Assembly (NCBI GenBank): GCA_019400425.1
Contig: JAFREE010000180.1
Span: 1 to 47,717 of the forward strand
Direction of reading: 5' to 3'
DNA: 47,717 nucleotides
Source of the DNA: Hymenochaete sp. R1
Lineage: Eukaryota; Basidiomycota; Agaricomycetes; Hymenochaetales; Hymenochaetaceae
Position numbers and translations under genes: made by a program. Shown here piece after piece: positions 21,990-32,829 of the stretch (its first letter is position 1; every line of letters begins with the position of its first letter). The notes under the pieces are model-generated. The model saw only the letters and a list, made by a program, of their open reading frames with translations, ran no database searches and was not told where the DNA came from.

Positions 21990-23561
21990 CTATACAGAAA
22001 GCTCTTGCTGTCCCTTATGTCCTTCATCCTTCGACTTCGAGTTATCTTCGCCAAACACCATATTCCAGAGCTCCGGGCCATCCCGAATTAGGCACTACCC
22101 AAGTGTTAATACATTTTCCACGCGCTTGGCGAAGAGAATCTTGTACTCACGATGACAACTTCGACGGAGATGAGCAGAATGATGATGAGCTCCATGCGGT
22201 GAGCAGAGGACTGCAATGACAACCTCGAGTCAGACGAAGGACTCATTTTAGTGGTTAATATGTCCGTACCTCTGTGAGCAGTTCCCGGAGAACCGATTGC
22301 ACCTGTGGACCATTGATAAGAAGAAATGTTGGGGAGTGACTAAGGATGACTTACGTCGGCTGCGTAAGTGATTTTATCATTTAGCGAATGGGTCCTTGAC
22401 TTGATGTCTAGGGCGGCTGACATTGACTTGAAATATACTGCAGAAAAATTGTGACGAAAGCTTTGAGCAACGCTGTAACAAAGAGTGCAATTCCGAATTA
22501 CTGACGTTCCAAGTCCGGCTCCGCCCAATAGAAGTCCGGCGTATCGAGGAAGTTCTCATGGTTGAGATTCAAACCCTGTCGGAACAGCATCAAGTCTCCA
22601 AGCTTCATTATGACGTCCTTCCGCCTCAGTCCGACCTTTCCGGTCTTGGAGAGAGTGACGGGCAATGCTGAGACGGAGGAGAGGAAGGCGTCGAGTTTGG
22701 CTTCGAGGGCGGAGAGGGCAGAAGAACGGGCGAGGGCTTGGGAGAAGGCGTAGCGAGCGAGGAGGGTGTCGCGAGGGAGGATCGTTGGGGCATTTGTAAA
22801 GGATGTGGGTAGAGTGGTAGGTTCTTGAGGAGGGGGACTCTGACCGAGGATGATGAGATCTCCTTGAAGGCGAGTCTGCCTGCGAGAGAGATGAGATGAA
22901 TAATTCAGTATTGATATTTTAGAAAAAAAAATATGAAATATAAAAAATAAAAAATAAAAAAGACTAGGCAGGCAGTACTCAACACTCACTCGTTTGGATC
23001 CGTTACAAACTCAACGTCTTCCGTCTCTCGCTCCTTCAACCTCCCAATCTCAACAAAAGTCCCTTCCAAAAAGTCTCTCGCAAACTTGTACGCATCCACG
23101 TCCTCAAGACCCCAGCACACAAGCGTCCCATTCTCAAACACGAATATCTCTCCCTCGCGTCCATCGAGACCCGCCCATCGCGGCAGCCACCAAGCAGCCT
23201 GCAGGCGGATGGCAGACGATGGGAGTCGCAGCCGGAGCTGTGGGAGGAGATACCGTTCGGCGGTGGTGAGGATGGAGACGGGGCGGATGGAGGACCGGGT
23301 CGGGGTCGGGTTTGAGCGGATGGGGAGGGACTGAGCTGCTGTTCGACGGAGCTGCGTCGCTGCCTTTGGTTTTGGCTTGGCGAGGTCGGCGGAGGGATTA
23401 TCATCGCTGGGCTTCTTGGAGGCGTACATCCGGACGAGGGAGGGTTGAGGACGTGTGGTAAACTTATGTAGCTGGCCGATGGTAATGCTGTTATTCGAAC
23501 ACTTTGGTCGAGTAAAACTGGAGCGCAGATTCGACCACACAAGTGAACGAGCTGCGTTCAT
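21990..23561 (-). CDS. MRX10: RMND1/Rmd1 (DUF155) family mitochondrial protein, Mrx10-like
   Basis: Six exons (23561-22990, 22879-22506, 22437-22355, 22302-22270, 22210-22151, 22094-21990) encode 408 residues. Residues 1-45 (MNAARSLVWSNLRSSFTRPK) look like a mitochondrial presequence. The DUF155 core includes EIFVFENGTLVCWGLEDVDA, SQALARSSALSALEAKLDAF and HENFLDTPDFYWAEPDLE, then SRTHSLNDKITYAAD, VQSVLRELLTE and SSAHRMELIIILLISVEVVI, the last being the characteristic C-terminal membrane segment. Human RMND1 and yeast Mrx10 act in mitochondrial translation, attached to the inner membrane; that role is from the family. The gene converges on ACL4 (178-bp gap) and diverges from SNU66. Confidence 0.92.
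22914..22964 (-). repeat. A/T low-complexity tract inside MRX10 intron 1
   Basis: On the plus strand the tract is A-rich with a tandem aaaaaat pattern; on the coding (minus) strand it is a long T-rich stretch. It lies inside the 110-nt first intron, between donor and acceptor. Its length may be unstable. Confidence 0.7.
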
Positions 23562-23792
23562 CTGAAATATTTTTTTAGGAAATTTATTAGAAACGTTGAG
23601 GATTGAATGAGTTTAAAAACATTACATTGAGAAAGGCCAGGAATGGATCGTGTAGCTGCTGCTGGGAGAAAGGAAAGGATGCCGGACGACGCGACTCCCT
23701 TCATCAAGTCAGTCCTTGCCTTCCGACCACCATCACCATCGCCTCCGCTTCACTTACCTCTTAGTCATAACAATACACGTAGACGGGCGACG
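23562..23792. promoter_or_regulatory. Divergent promoter MRX10 / SNU66
   Basis: 231 bp between the starts of two divergent genes. The open frame running into SNU66 from upstream has no homology-like features, so I place SNU66 translation at 23793. No specific transcription-factor site was recognised. Confidence 0.4.
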
Positions 23793-26614
23793 ATGGAAGA
23801 AAGTATTAGCCTCGAAGAAACCAACAGGATTCGTGTCTCTATTGGTCTCAAGCCCCTCACAGATGACAGAGCTCCTGCAGACTCTGCGGAGCAGACCGCA
23901 GAGAGGAACTACACCAATCGCAGAGAGGATGAGAAGAAGGCTGCAGAGGCAAAGTATGGTGTTCTCTGTCTGTCTACTCTCTGCATATGCTAACTGAGTG
24001 TCTTGTTCATATTGCAGGCGGATACAGGATGGCATAGCAAAGTGAGTATACATTTCCTGCCATTATTTGTGTCTCGTCCAATGCTTCTACTCTTCTCCAC
24101 AGCTAAGTCCCGGTCGCTCATGCGCCTTGTCCACTTCTTAGGGTAAAGAACAAGCGTGAACTCAATGCAGCGCTAAAAGGTGCCACCTTGGGCGACGCAG
24201 ACGCCGATGCGGATGACACCCTGAAATGGATCAAGAAAGCTAAGAAGCGCGAAAAGGAACTTGCGAAGAAGCGAATGGAGGAGTTGGAAAGCTTAGACAA
24301 GCATTTTCAAGGGGAAGATTACACCGAGAGTACGTCGTGCAGTGTCAGATAAGTTAACTCAGATACTAATTGATCTTATTTGTAGAGGACCTCGAAGGCA
24401 TAAAAGTTGGGCATGACTTGGAAGAATTGGGAGAGGGCGAAGATCGAATCCTCACACTCAAGGACAGTAGAATTCTTGATAATGAGGGCAAGTGCGAATC
24501 TACCCTTTGGCTGCTGTGGGAGCTGACTTCATTTTGCAGAGGATGAACTGCAAAACGTCGAGATGGCCGAATCGGAAAAGACGAAGAAGATCAATGAATT
24601 GAAAACCAAGAAGCGTGATTACAAAGGCTATGACGACGAGGAATTCGCAGAAGGTCAAGCGGGGATACGAAAGTCCATTTTGGCTAAGTACGATGAGGAC
24701 CTTGAAGGACCTCAAGAAACTGTAAGTTTTCGGCCCATCTTCTGACCCCTCGTTGCTCATCTCTATTTTTACAGGGCTTCCGTCTCGGCAGTAGCATACC
24801 TCGCAAGTCCGAGAAACTCAAGGAAGAACAATCTCAAGCTGCTGCGGCTGTCAATAAATCATTATTATCGATTGATTATTCAAGTAAGCAATATCGACTT
24901 TTCACAGGAGTCCTGGTGCTCATTTTCGGGGCAGAGAACATGGAGATTGCGGACTATTTACAAGAGGGTGATGTCGGTTTCAAAAAGTTAAAGACAAAAA
25001 AGAAACGTCCTTCCCGACGAGTTGCGGCGGACTCTGGTATTGAAACAACGAAGGTCGAAGACGGTATGGACGTGGATGGTCCGGCATCCGTTCCAAGGGC
25101 AAGGAATTTAGACACAAATTTTGTGGACGATGATGAGCTTCAGGCTTCTTTAGCTCGCGCACGAAGAGCAAAGACTAAGAAACCCAAAGGACCGACTCAA
25201 GAGGAGATAGCTAGGAGGGGTGAGTCACTAAGATTGGATCTTAGTTTCAATCAAGCTGAGATGTTTGTAGTGGCTGAGGAACGTACACGATCATCCAATG
25301 GTACGGACAATCCTATCAAGATCGAAGATGACGAAGAAGATGGCGTAGGTCTCGTGTTTGACGACACGTCAGAATTTATCCGCGCAGTCCAATACGACCC
25401 CGTCGCGGTGAAGCAAGAACCGAGAGAAACGTCTCCAAAGGTTAAAGCGGAATCTCCTCCAGCTGTGGGCACTGGTGACGTGGATATGCAAGAACCGGAC
25501 GATGACGATGAACGTGAATTAGGCGAGGTGGACATGAAAGAAGAAGAGGACGATGAGGCTATGCTTCATGCCCTGGAGAAGGCTATGAGTGCTGCAGATT
25601 CTACAGTGAAGCAAGAGGAGGGGGAAGCTACGCTCGGAACGTCAGCAGCACAAACGCATTCCACAGGACTTGCGACTACATTAAATATCCTGCGCCAGCA
25701 AGGTGTCCTGTCGGGCCCCTCCTCTGATCAAGTGGAGCGCGAGAAGACGCAGAAGAGACGAGATCTGTGGCTCGCTGAATACCGTGCGCAGACGGCTCTA
25801 CGGGAGCTCGAGCGTGTCCGCGCAAAGGGCGAGAAGAAAGATCAGGCCCAGCGAGAGTATGAGAACCGTATGCGTGAGCAGCAAGAAGCTCGGGATGCCA
25901 TGAGCATGTTCAAGGACTACAAGCCAGACGTGAACATCAGATACCATGACGAGTTTGGGCGGGAGCTGACGCCGAAGGAAGCGTGGAAAGCACTGTCGCA
26001 TCGTTTCCACGGAAAGGGCTCAGGAAAGATGAAGACGGAGAAGAGGTTGAAGAAGATCGCAGAGGAGAAGAAGAAAGAGGCGATGATTAGCGGGGATACG
26101 CCGTTGAGTATGAATAGGGCATTCCAGGCAAGGCAGGAGAAGACAGGCCAGGCTCACTTTGTATTGTCTGTCGGTAATAGAGGGTATGCTCTTTTTCTTT
26201 ACCGCGTCATTTCCTGTGTCATTCTAATAACACTTTTACAGTGCCGTCCCCCAAGCCGCCGAGTTCCTCGACCCACCGACGCTCTCAAAGGGCAAGACCG
26301 AAAGGAAAAAGGCGAAAAAGAACAATGCGAACGGCAAGGACGGGTTCGACTCCAACCTCGACGGCGGAAGCTTCACACCAGGGCGCGAGTACTCGAGCAT
26401 GAGCCCCGGCCCAGATTCACGGAACTCGAACTCGCCTGCGCCAACGATGATGCGGCCCAGTTTCTCGCAGGTGTCGGAGCCAGCGAGTGGGGTGGGAACG
26501 CCTACGTCTGCGTCAGGAGGTGCGGGTTCGGAAAGGTCGAAGGTCGCATTTGGGTTTGGGATGAAGAGGAAGGCAGATGAGATGAGTGTGAATGGGCCAA
26601 GCAAGAGGCGGTGA
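23793..26614 (+). CDS. SNU66: U4/U6.U5 tri-snRNP protein Snu66 (SART1 family)
   Basis: Eight exons (23793-23953, 24018-24041, 24142-24329, 24386-24487, 24540-24721, 24775-24883, 24935-26183, 26242-26614), about 795 residues. The family start signature is clear: MEESISLEETNRIRVSIGLK. Further SART-1 motifs: KVKNKRELNAALKGATLGDA, IKVGHDLEELGEGEDRILTL, EIADYLQEGDVGFKKLKTKK, FKDYKPDVNIRYHDEFGREL, PKEAWKALSHRFHGKGSGK and VPQAAEFLD. Snu66 bridges U5 and the rest of the tri-snRNP before spliceosome activation. Exon 2 is a 24-nt microexon. Intron 4 (24488-24539) has a GC donor (GCAAGT), needed to join NEGG/ED correctly. The C-terminal tail from genomic ~26380 is Ser/Pro-rich and ends in a basic KRKADEMSVNGPSKRR. 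Confidence 0.93.
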
Positions 26615-26908
26615 TAGCGCACTTTCGTCTCGTCTCATTTTGTCCTTTTCAGTTAAATCAGTTGCTGCACACACCCATTGTATCTTAAAACAGATAATAT
26701 CTATTACTGAGTCCAAGCTCCAGCGTTTTCGTGCACTTTGACGAAGATCATATCCTAAAACTAGACAGCTTAAGCCCGCCCGCGAAAGTGATCGACGTAC
26801 AAGTCAACGATCACCTGAGTCTCCGTGCCATCCATCCATCCTCCTACTTTCCTCACTGACCAGCACCTTTCTTCTGAAACAATATCATCTTTATTTCTTC
26901 CTCCGGCT

Positions 26909-27843
26909 ATGGCTATCTGCAAAGCATCCAAACCTCTCAAGGTCCGCGTCTCCCGCCAAAACTCTCAACGCATCGGGCCCTCGCTCACTCAACACATACG
27001 CAACGTCACTCGGCGAGAGGGCGTTCATGTCCAGCTACCCCCGCCGGTCGCAGAGGCGCCTAGTAGCGCCGGAGCTTCTACGGTGAGTTGCATGTGAACG
27101 TAACGGAGATACTGAAGCTGAAGGGAATTCCCGGATAATTTTTGTGTGGCATTGATAGGAAAATGTGTCGGAGTGGAACTCGTTGCTGATCACTGCCCGA
27201 GCTAATAGGGGTCCATTCTGGGATGTTAGCACACAACAGTATGTTCAATTTTCTCTTAATACGATATCTCCTACCTAATGTATCCGATCTATGTTCTCTA
27301 ATCTATCGCAATTGCAGATTCTTGGTCGAAAAGGACTCAGAACTCTTCTATGACCCGACCCCACTCCTCGACGCCGCCCGCTCCCTCCATCCCCAACCGA
27401 CCCCTCAACAATCCCAACAACCACCCAGTACGCCACAACAGCGTGGTCAACAACCGAATTCGCACTCCGCACATCAGGGTATGCCTGGTGGTGGGCCAGG
27501 ACAACGACAGGCTGCACCAGGTTACCCCCATCCAGGTCAAGGCGTTCCCTTGGGATACCCACCCGGGACACCGAACATGAGCCCCATGCGTTCAGGAGCG
27601 GGCGGCGCTGGAGGCGTAGGGATGCAACATTATCCCGGGACGCCTGGGGGTTCAAATGCAGGTCCGGGTGGTGCGCCGGGCACGCCGGGGTACTTTGAGA
27701 TGCAGAACCAGAGCCCTGGGAGGGCGGGCGCGGGAGGGATGATGAATGGGATTGCGTTGGGAAGTCCGGAGGCGGGGATGTATGGGGGGCGGAGGATGAC
27801 CAGGGGGATGAGTGATGTGGGTGGTGGTTACGGATACACTTAG
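26909..27843 (+). CDS. Pro/Gly/Gln-rich protein of unknown function (259 aa)
   Basis: Three exons (26909-27082, 27159-27238, 27318-27843) join exactly to 259 residues. The N-terminal 55 residues are basic (MAICKASKPLKVRVSRQNSQ). A short globular patch follows, WNSLLITARANRGPFWDVS to FLVEKDSELFYDPTPLLDA. The rest (about 150 residues) is disordered: Gln/Pro-rich then Gly/Pro/Met-rich, with repeated GxPGTPG-like tripeptides, ending RRMTRGMSDVGGGYGYT. Composition resembles transcription co-regulator or RNA-binding low-complexity tails, but I recognise no domain and assign no function. Confidence 0.7.
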
Positions 27844-28133
27844 GATTGATTGGGTTGCTGCAAGTTTCTTTCCGTAAATGATTTGCGAAGCTCCAAGAGA
27901 GGTCGCAGAATCCTGTTTATTGCTTTCATTCGCTGTTCGATTTATTTATGGGTGTTCCTTTCGTACTCGTTAACATTAGCTATGTACGTGCAAGTTTCGA
28001 ATGAGTATGATTGTGGTATGAACATAGTATATGTTATATTGATATGCTGGTGATGGACCAAGTCCTTATGCATTTGGATCCTAAAACAAAATGCATGAAA
28101 CTATGTATACTTACTCAGATCAGGTATCAGGGA
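27844..28133. other. Convergent 3' intergenic region
   Basis: 290 bp between two converging stop codons (27843 plus, 28134 minus). It is AT-rich and presumably contains both polyadenylation regions. No gene is seen. Confidence 0.4.
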
Positions 28134-29408
28134 CTATAAATCCCCGACACTTCTGAGGTTTAGCTCCCTTGCAAGTAAGCATCTACCTTGATCCCTTCCC
28201 TTTGCTGTCTCGAAAGCTTTCACAAGGTTAGCTTGCCCCTCATCCGTCCTTCATGGGAAATGGGGATTAGCAGAGTTCATGTGTGACACTTGTACGATCG
28301 AGTAATCCCTTACCATTTCACAGCATGAGCATTTTTTTCCAAGGCGACTTTAACTGTCGCCCACGAGAATCGGACAAGAGAAGGGTATCCGAACGTTGGT
28401 TCAATGGCTTCTCTCAACCACGCCTGCGTCTTCGGGTCTAGCATCCGCGGTCAGGACCTTGTCGATGAAATATGGGACAGCTATTAAATACACACCTGAA
28501 GGGTACCCGCTTCCCCTCTCCTCCGGCCACTCATACCCAGGAGTCGATTCATGCTCCTCAAACGCCCACCCCGTCACCCACGCATCTCTTGTCACCTTCG
28601 CAGCCACACTCGCCGCGCCAACAATCTTGAACTTCGAGTCGGCCTTGGCGGTAACGGTGAATTCGATTCCCGGAAAGAGCTTGGAGAGGTAGGCTTCGTA
28701 GGTGGTGGTGTTTCCGAGGGCGTCGACGTAGACCTCGGAGAGCTCGATGTTTTGGGCGAGGACCTCGCGGATGAGAGTGATCGTTGCGTTCTCAGCTTGT
28801 TTGCTGAGGTTTGTCGGGGGTCGCCTTAGCATTCCATCCGAGATTGCTTGTGGGCTGATGATGGAATTGATGTCGAATAAAAATGGATATGGCAAAAAGG
28901 CTCGGATGCCTTACCTGATGACTCTCACTGCCCACGCAAGGTTGCTTGGGTCTGAGCTCAGAGTTTCCAATAAGCTTGCTCGGTTCTCAAGTGTGAGAGT
29001 CTTCGAGTCTTTATTTAAGAGCAGTTCATGGAGACTCTTCAGTCAAACTTTGTGATTAGAGTGCAGGGCGCACACACCAGCAAACCCGAGCTCCTCCAAT
29101 TGTTCCTTGTAAGCCACAGGACAATACGCAACCCCGTAGACCATAGGTCCCATCACAGGACCTCTCCCCGCCTCATCAACACCCAGCATATATGGTCCGT
29201 CTGCCGTTGGCTTCGATGAATGATACGAATAAGTTTCTCGGAGAGGACGCAGTGGATTTGGGAGGGACGGGATGGCACCGGACTGCGCGATGTCGGCGGT
29301 GACGGTGATGGATTGGTCCTGCGATGTTGATGATATCTGAGACTGTTGTGAGTCAATGAGGGTTGATTGAGAATCTTGTTGGGGTTGCGAGATGTTTGAA
29401 TCTGTCAT
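28134..29408 (-). CDS. RNH201: Ribonuclease H2 catalytic subunit A
   Basis: Five exons (29408-29078, 29008-28915, 28854-28496, 28437-28314, 28248-28134) give 340 residues. The N-terminal ~45 residues are Gln/Ser-rich and poorly conserved. Type 2 RNase H motifs follow: [20 protein letters not shown] with the catalytic Asp-Glu, [57 protein letters not shown] and [11 protein letters not shown], then [14 protein letters not shown]. All catalytic acids are present. RNase H2 removes ribonucleotides from DNA and RNA:DNA hybrids in the nucleus. The C-terminal ~45 residues ([20 protein letters not shown] on) are normal for fungi. MluI cell-cycle boxes lie 54 bp upstream. Confidence 0.95.
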
Positions 29409-29461
29409 GACTGTCTATCCCGCGCAGGGGAAGGGGATGGAGGAACAAGGAAGGATGCGAA

Positions 29462-29477
29462 ACGCGTCGCGACGCGT
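29462..29477. promoter_or_regulatory. Palindromic pair of MluI cell-cycle boxes (ACGCGT) upstream of RNH201
   Basis: ACGCGTCGCGACGCGT is a perfect 16-bp palindrome containing ACGCGT at 29462-29467 and 29472-29477. It starts 54 bp upstream of the RNH201 ATG (29408, minus strand). ACGCGT is the binding site of the fungal MBF (Mbp1/Res-type) factor that drives G1/S expression of DNA-synthesis genes, which fits RNase H2. The DNA pattern is certain; binding is inferred. Confidence 0.6.
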
Positions 29478-29479
29478 CG

Positions 29480-30960
29480 TCGATGCATGCTTTCAAACGC
29501 CGATCCCAGTTTAGAAAGAACGAATTTTAGGCCTTTCCTTGAACTTCAATGCTCATGTACATCCTGCCTCACTCAACCAATCTTGTGGTAAGGATTTCTA
29601 ATTTTTATTCGAGAAAACCTAGCTACACATAGCTCATTAAATCTAACCAACAGTTCCAAGCTTACTTCAGAACCGCCGGGGTTTTTTTGCTGTCGTTGAA
29701 GAGGAAGTGTAAGGACGTCAGCACGATGCTCAAGAATAAGGAATATTGAAGAGAACTTACGCCGAGCTTGGAGTCCTCGCCGTTATGGGTAGACACCCCA
29801 CGACGACGAGGCCAAGTAATCGACCCAGTCTCAGACACTCCTCGCTACAGGTGGTACCCTGCAACGACGAGGCTGGGTAGCCGGAAATCTAAACTACAGC
29901 ACACAATCTTAATCCCATCCCGAAAGGCACTTGCAAGGCCCCTCCCCATAGCTCTCACCCTCCGTCGGTTTCGCCCTGCAATAGAAATGGAAGTTAGTAT
30001 TGACGTACCTCACACTAAATTGGGGAGGGATTGTTGAGCTTGACCCTCCTAGAAACTGTCAGCCATCAACAGGAAGAGAAAAAAGAAAGGTTATAAAATA
30101 GGAGACCCGCGGCCACACAGGGGCGACGGGCCGGGCTGATGCAGGAGGTTCAAGTCTGGGCTATATAGGTGAAGAAGAAGAGGATAGGTCAGAATGACGA
30201 TGGAGAGTGGCTGACGATCATGATGGAGGCAACACTGACTTGAACACCGCTCCTCCTACCATAGTCCCCCGTGGCCGGCCGGCACACGAGAAAGACTATA
30301 CCGTTCGCCAAGGCCCCAGACCCTAGTCAGGTCAGGGAAAGTTCAGCATCGAAGTGAACATTGGGAACTGAAACAACATACCAAGGCGTCGGCCACTTCT
30401 TTCGCGGGCCCACCCATCCTGATCCATTCGACCGCGGTCATGGCATCGACCATCAACACCAGCCGGCTGGCCAGATGTCGTGGCGTGCTCTCGCTAGGCA
30501 TAGCTGATTTATTACACCCTCGTATACTCACATGCCCGCCCAAGGCAGAGGTGCAATATACGGTAGCCTTTACGGGTGCTTCAGGCCGGAAGCTTGGCCT
30601 GGAAAAAGTCGAGGTAGATGGTAGTGGTGCGGAGGGAAATGCTTCTGGGGGGAATGAAGAGTGGATAGGGAGAGGATTATATAGACTAGATCGAAGGTGA
30701 GGCTGGTGATTCTCTATTTGGAATCGAGGCTGACAGTAGCTCGTCTTTTACTTTGGTAGAAATTGGTATTCTCTTGGACCAAACTCGAATGCTACTTCGT
30801 AAGGCAAGGTCGATGTGTTTTCTATGGGAGCAGCGGCGTACTTCCACGATGTTCCACCGGCGCTGCATAACTGTTCGAATGGAAGTAATGTGCAATGCAA
30901 AGTAATTTTGCTTGTATATAGCTCAGTACTTATGCCTTTTCGTCGCTCTTTTGAATACTA
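29480..30960. other. Unresolved region with coding-like islands on both strands
   Basis: Parts, especially 30100-30900, are GC-rich and several frames stay open on both strands. On the minus strand a frame around 30890-30380 includes LPYEVAFEFGPREYQFLP, and after a possible intron VKATVYCTSALGGHVSIRG and LVLMVDAMTAVEWIRMGGPA up to a GTATGT donor. On the plus strand 30440-30700 reads MASTINTSRLARCRGVLSLG with a GTGAGG donor. These overlap and cannot both be the main product. I could not chain either into a full gene or recognise a family. A third open frame lies at 29768-30037, plus. A minus-strand gene seems slightly more likely. Confidence 0.3.
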
Positions 30961-30969
30961 ACAATCACA

Positions 30970-31779
30970 ATGTCCACATCTAGCGCGAACAACAGCCTGA
31001 AACGTAAGAAGTCTTCGACTGATTGGGACTTCAGGAGAAGTAATCCCAACTCCAACGAGGATTTATTCACCTCAGATTTCCGTTCTCTCGTCGGGTGGTG
31101 TAATCATATGAAGGACTTGGTCCACGCCTTGGATACGAAGCAATGGGGTATTAGGGGAGCTTTCGACGCCGCGAAGCCCCCTGGAGTCGCTTTCAGAACC
31201 AAGAAAGACTTCTGGGTTTCACGTCTTGAAAGTCAAAAGAGTATACTAGGGCACAGCGTAAACGCAGATCAGGTGGCTCTTCTCGAGCAATGCGATTCTC
31301 GGCTAAACGACTTATACGCCCTCTCTCAAAGCTTCACAAATGCCGCATCAGTTTTTGAACTCACAATTATCGAGAGACACAAAAGGGAGTATACGAACTG
31401 GGAAAAGGCGCAGAGACTCGTTAACAACTATCGCTCCCTTGAAGTGAATGTCGACAATGTGCTCGCAAGCTGGAGGCAGCGCAACGCAGTCACGGTTGAC
31501 AATTCAACAGTGCAGAAAGATATTCTCAGCGAACTAGCCGATATAAAGGCAACATCGGAAGCCCTCATCGAGGATCTTCGCACACGAGAAATAAAGGTCC
31601 TCGACGAGCGGGACAACAACAGTCGTTTATTCAACGACACTTCGATCGACTCCGCCAGCGCGAACACTTTGCGGAAGCAATTATTTCTTCACGACGAGGA
31701 GGTGCTCAATACAGTACGGGTTATGCGAACTCAGGCAAGGTTCGAACTTGTTTGTTCTGGACTCCAAGATAAGCTATAA
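30970..31779 (+). CDS. Orphan single-exon protein (269 aa), helical
   Basis: An uninterrupted frame from the ATG in acaATG context at 30970, starting MSTSSANNSLKRKKSSTDWD and ending MRTQARFELVCSGLQDKL. The composition is balanced, with long predicted helices (for example LFLHDEEVLNTVRVMRTQAR and DILSELADIKATSEALIEDL), hinting at coiled coil. No signal peptide, membrane segment or known motif is visible. It is intronless in a window where almost every gene has introns, and it borders a repeat-bearing interval; both fit a young or horizontally spread gene. Function unknown. Confidence 0.6.
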   Translation: MSTSSANNSLKRKKSSTDWDFRRSNPNSNEDLFTSDFRSLVGWCNHMKDLVHALDTKQWGIRGAFDAAKPPGVAFRTKKDFWVSRLESQKSILGHSVNADQVALLEQCDSRLNDLYALSQSFTNAASVFELTIIERHKREYTNWEKAQRLVNNYRSLEVNVDNVLASWRQRNAVTVDNSTVQKDILSELADIKATSEALIEDLRTREIKVLDERDNNSRLFNDTSIDSASANTLRKQLFLHDEEVLNTVRVMRTQARFELVCSGLQDKL

Positions 31780-31924
31780 TTGAATTATCATTGGTTGATT
31801 AATCAAGGTAAACGGAGGCAGTTTCTCTTGTAGTTCCCTTGCATTAGCTTCCTAATTGTTCTCCTTCAATGCATACCGGTTTTCAGCGTGTATCAAACCT
31901 TCTTCCTTTGCCTTCTAACCGAGT

Positions 31925-32577
31925 CAACCTTTGTCACTTTGCAGCTTATCACTGGCAGTCAATGACATCCTAGCATCTCTAGGAACATGTTGCCAAGTAG
32001 CACATGGATTATCGCGCAGGCCACATCTCATGGAGCTTTCAAATCCAGTGTCCCGAACGAAGAGCGAGCAGCTCCGAGCGTCCGAAACAAGTAGTCCTGT
32101 TATATTCATCGTACTCGTTACTGCAAAGTCATGTAAGGTAATTTCATCCCGCCATAAGGAAGCCAGTTCCTAGGAGTCCCACGGGAGATTTCGCATCATG
32201 CAAACAGCATTTACTCTCTATCCGCCTCTCGTCGATTCTCTTTCCCTTCTGTCTCAAGTCGAACTTCAAGGTTAGTTTAAACCTATCTTCCTTTCGACTC
32301 CGTAGTTCTCATGGTCACCTTACGGATGAAAATGATAATGCTACCGTCAACTTTTGCCAGCAAGCAAGAGAGTTGCTCAGGTATCTCCCTGTATGACATA
32401 TTCCAATTTTGGAGGGTCTATCCATAATCTCAACCTCAACTACTCGATAATTAGAGCGGTGTCTCTAAACGTTTCGAGAAGCCGTCCGATCAATTGAAAT
32501 TAATCTTAAAGTGCGGAAGCGAGTTGCAGGCAGATCTCGACGCCGTCAGAGCGCCGCAATTTTGGAATTATGGCTGA
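31925..32577 (+). other. Coding-like patch, possibly exons of a small or decayed gene
   Basis: A frame at 31928-32173 reads SLAVNDILASLGTCCQVAHG and continues to a stop at 32173. Further on, pieces that join across plausible short introns read FSFPSVSSRTS, SSHGHLTDENDNATVNFCQQ and, after GTATCT...TTAGAG, SGVSKRFEKPSDQLKLILKC to VRAPQFWNYG-stop at 32577. One needed intron would be only about 35 nt, unusually short. The sense is clearly protein-like but I cannot build a complete gene. The stop codon is 10 bp from the foldback element. Confidence 0.3.
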
Positions 32578-32587
32578 GGGCTAAAGT

Positions 32588-32829
32588 CACAGCAGGCATA
32601 GTCGACTCATTTGGCTGAACATATTCGTCAAAAAGCGTGAAACATATGCATTATATGTTTTGGGGTTTTTTTGTGTCAATAAATCCGAAAATATATCCTT
32701 ACTTTGGCAGGGGGATTAGAATATATTTTCGAATATTAATGACCTTGAAACCCCCAAAACATATAATGAATATATCTCACACTTTTTGATGAATATGTTT
32801 GGTCAAATAATTCGACTATGCCTGCTGTG
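32588..32829. mobile_element. 242-bp foldback element (MITE-like) with 84-bp terminal inverted repeats
   Basis: The left arm (32588-32671) and the reverse complement of the right arm (32746-32829) align over about 84 bp with roughly 85 percent identity; the outer 18 bases, CACAGCAGGCATAGTCGA, match perfectly. About 75 bp of AT-rich spacer separates the arms. AGT immediately flanks both ends (32585-32587 and 32830-32832), consistent with a 3-bp target-site duplication. Most arm mismatches are C/T or G/A transitions. There is no coding capacity, so it would be a non-autonomous element. A 3-bp duplication occurs with PIF/Harbinger and CACTA-type transposases; the parent family cannot be named from one copy. 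Confidence 0.7.

Noticed and set aside
30141..30170. Possible tRNA B-box (ggttcaagtct)
   Set aside because: No matching A-box or foldable cloverleaf upstream.
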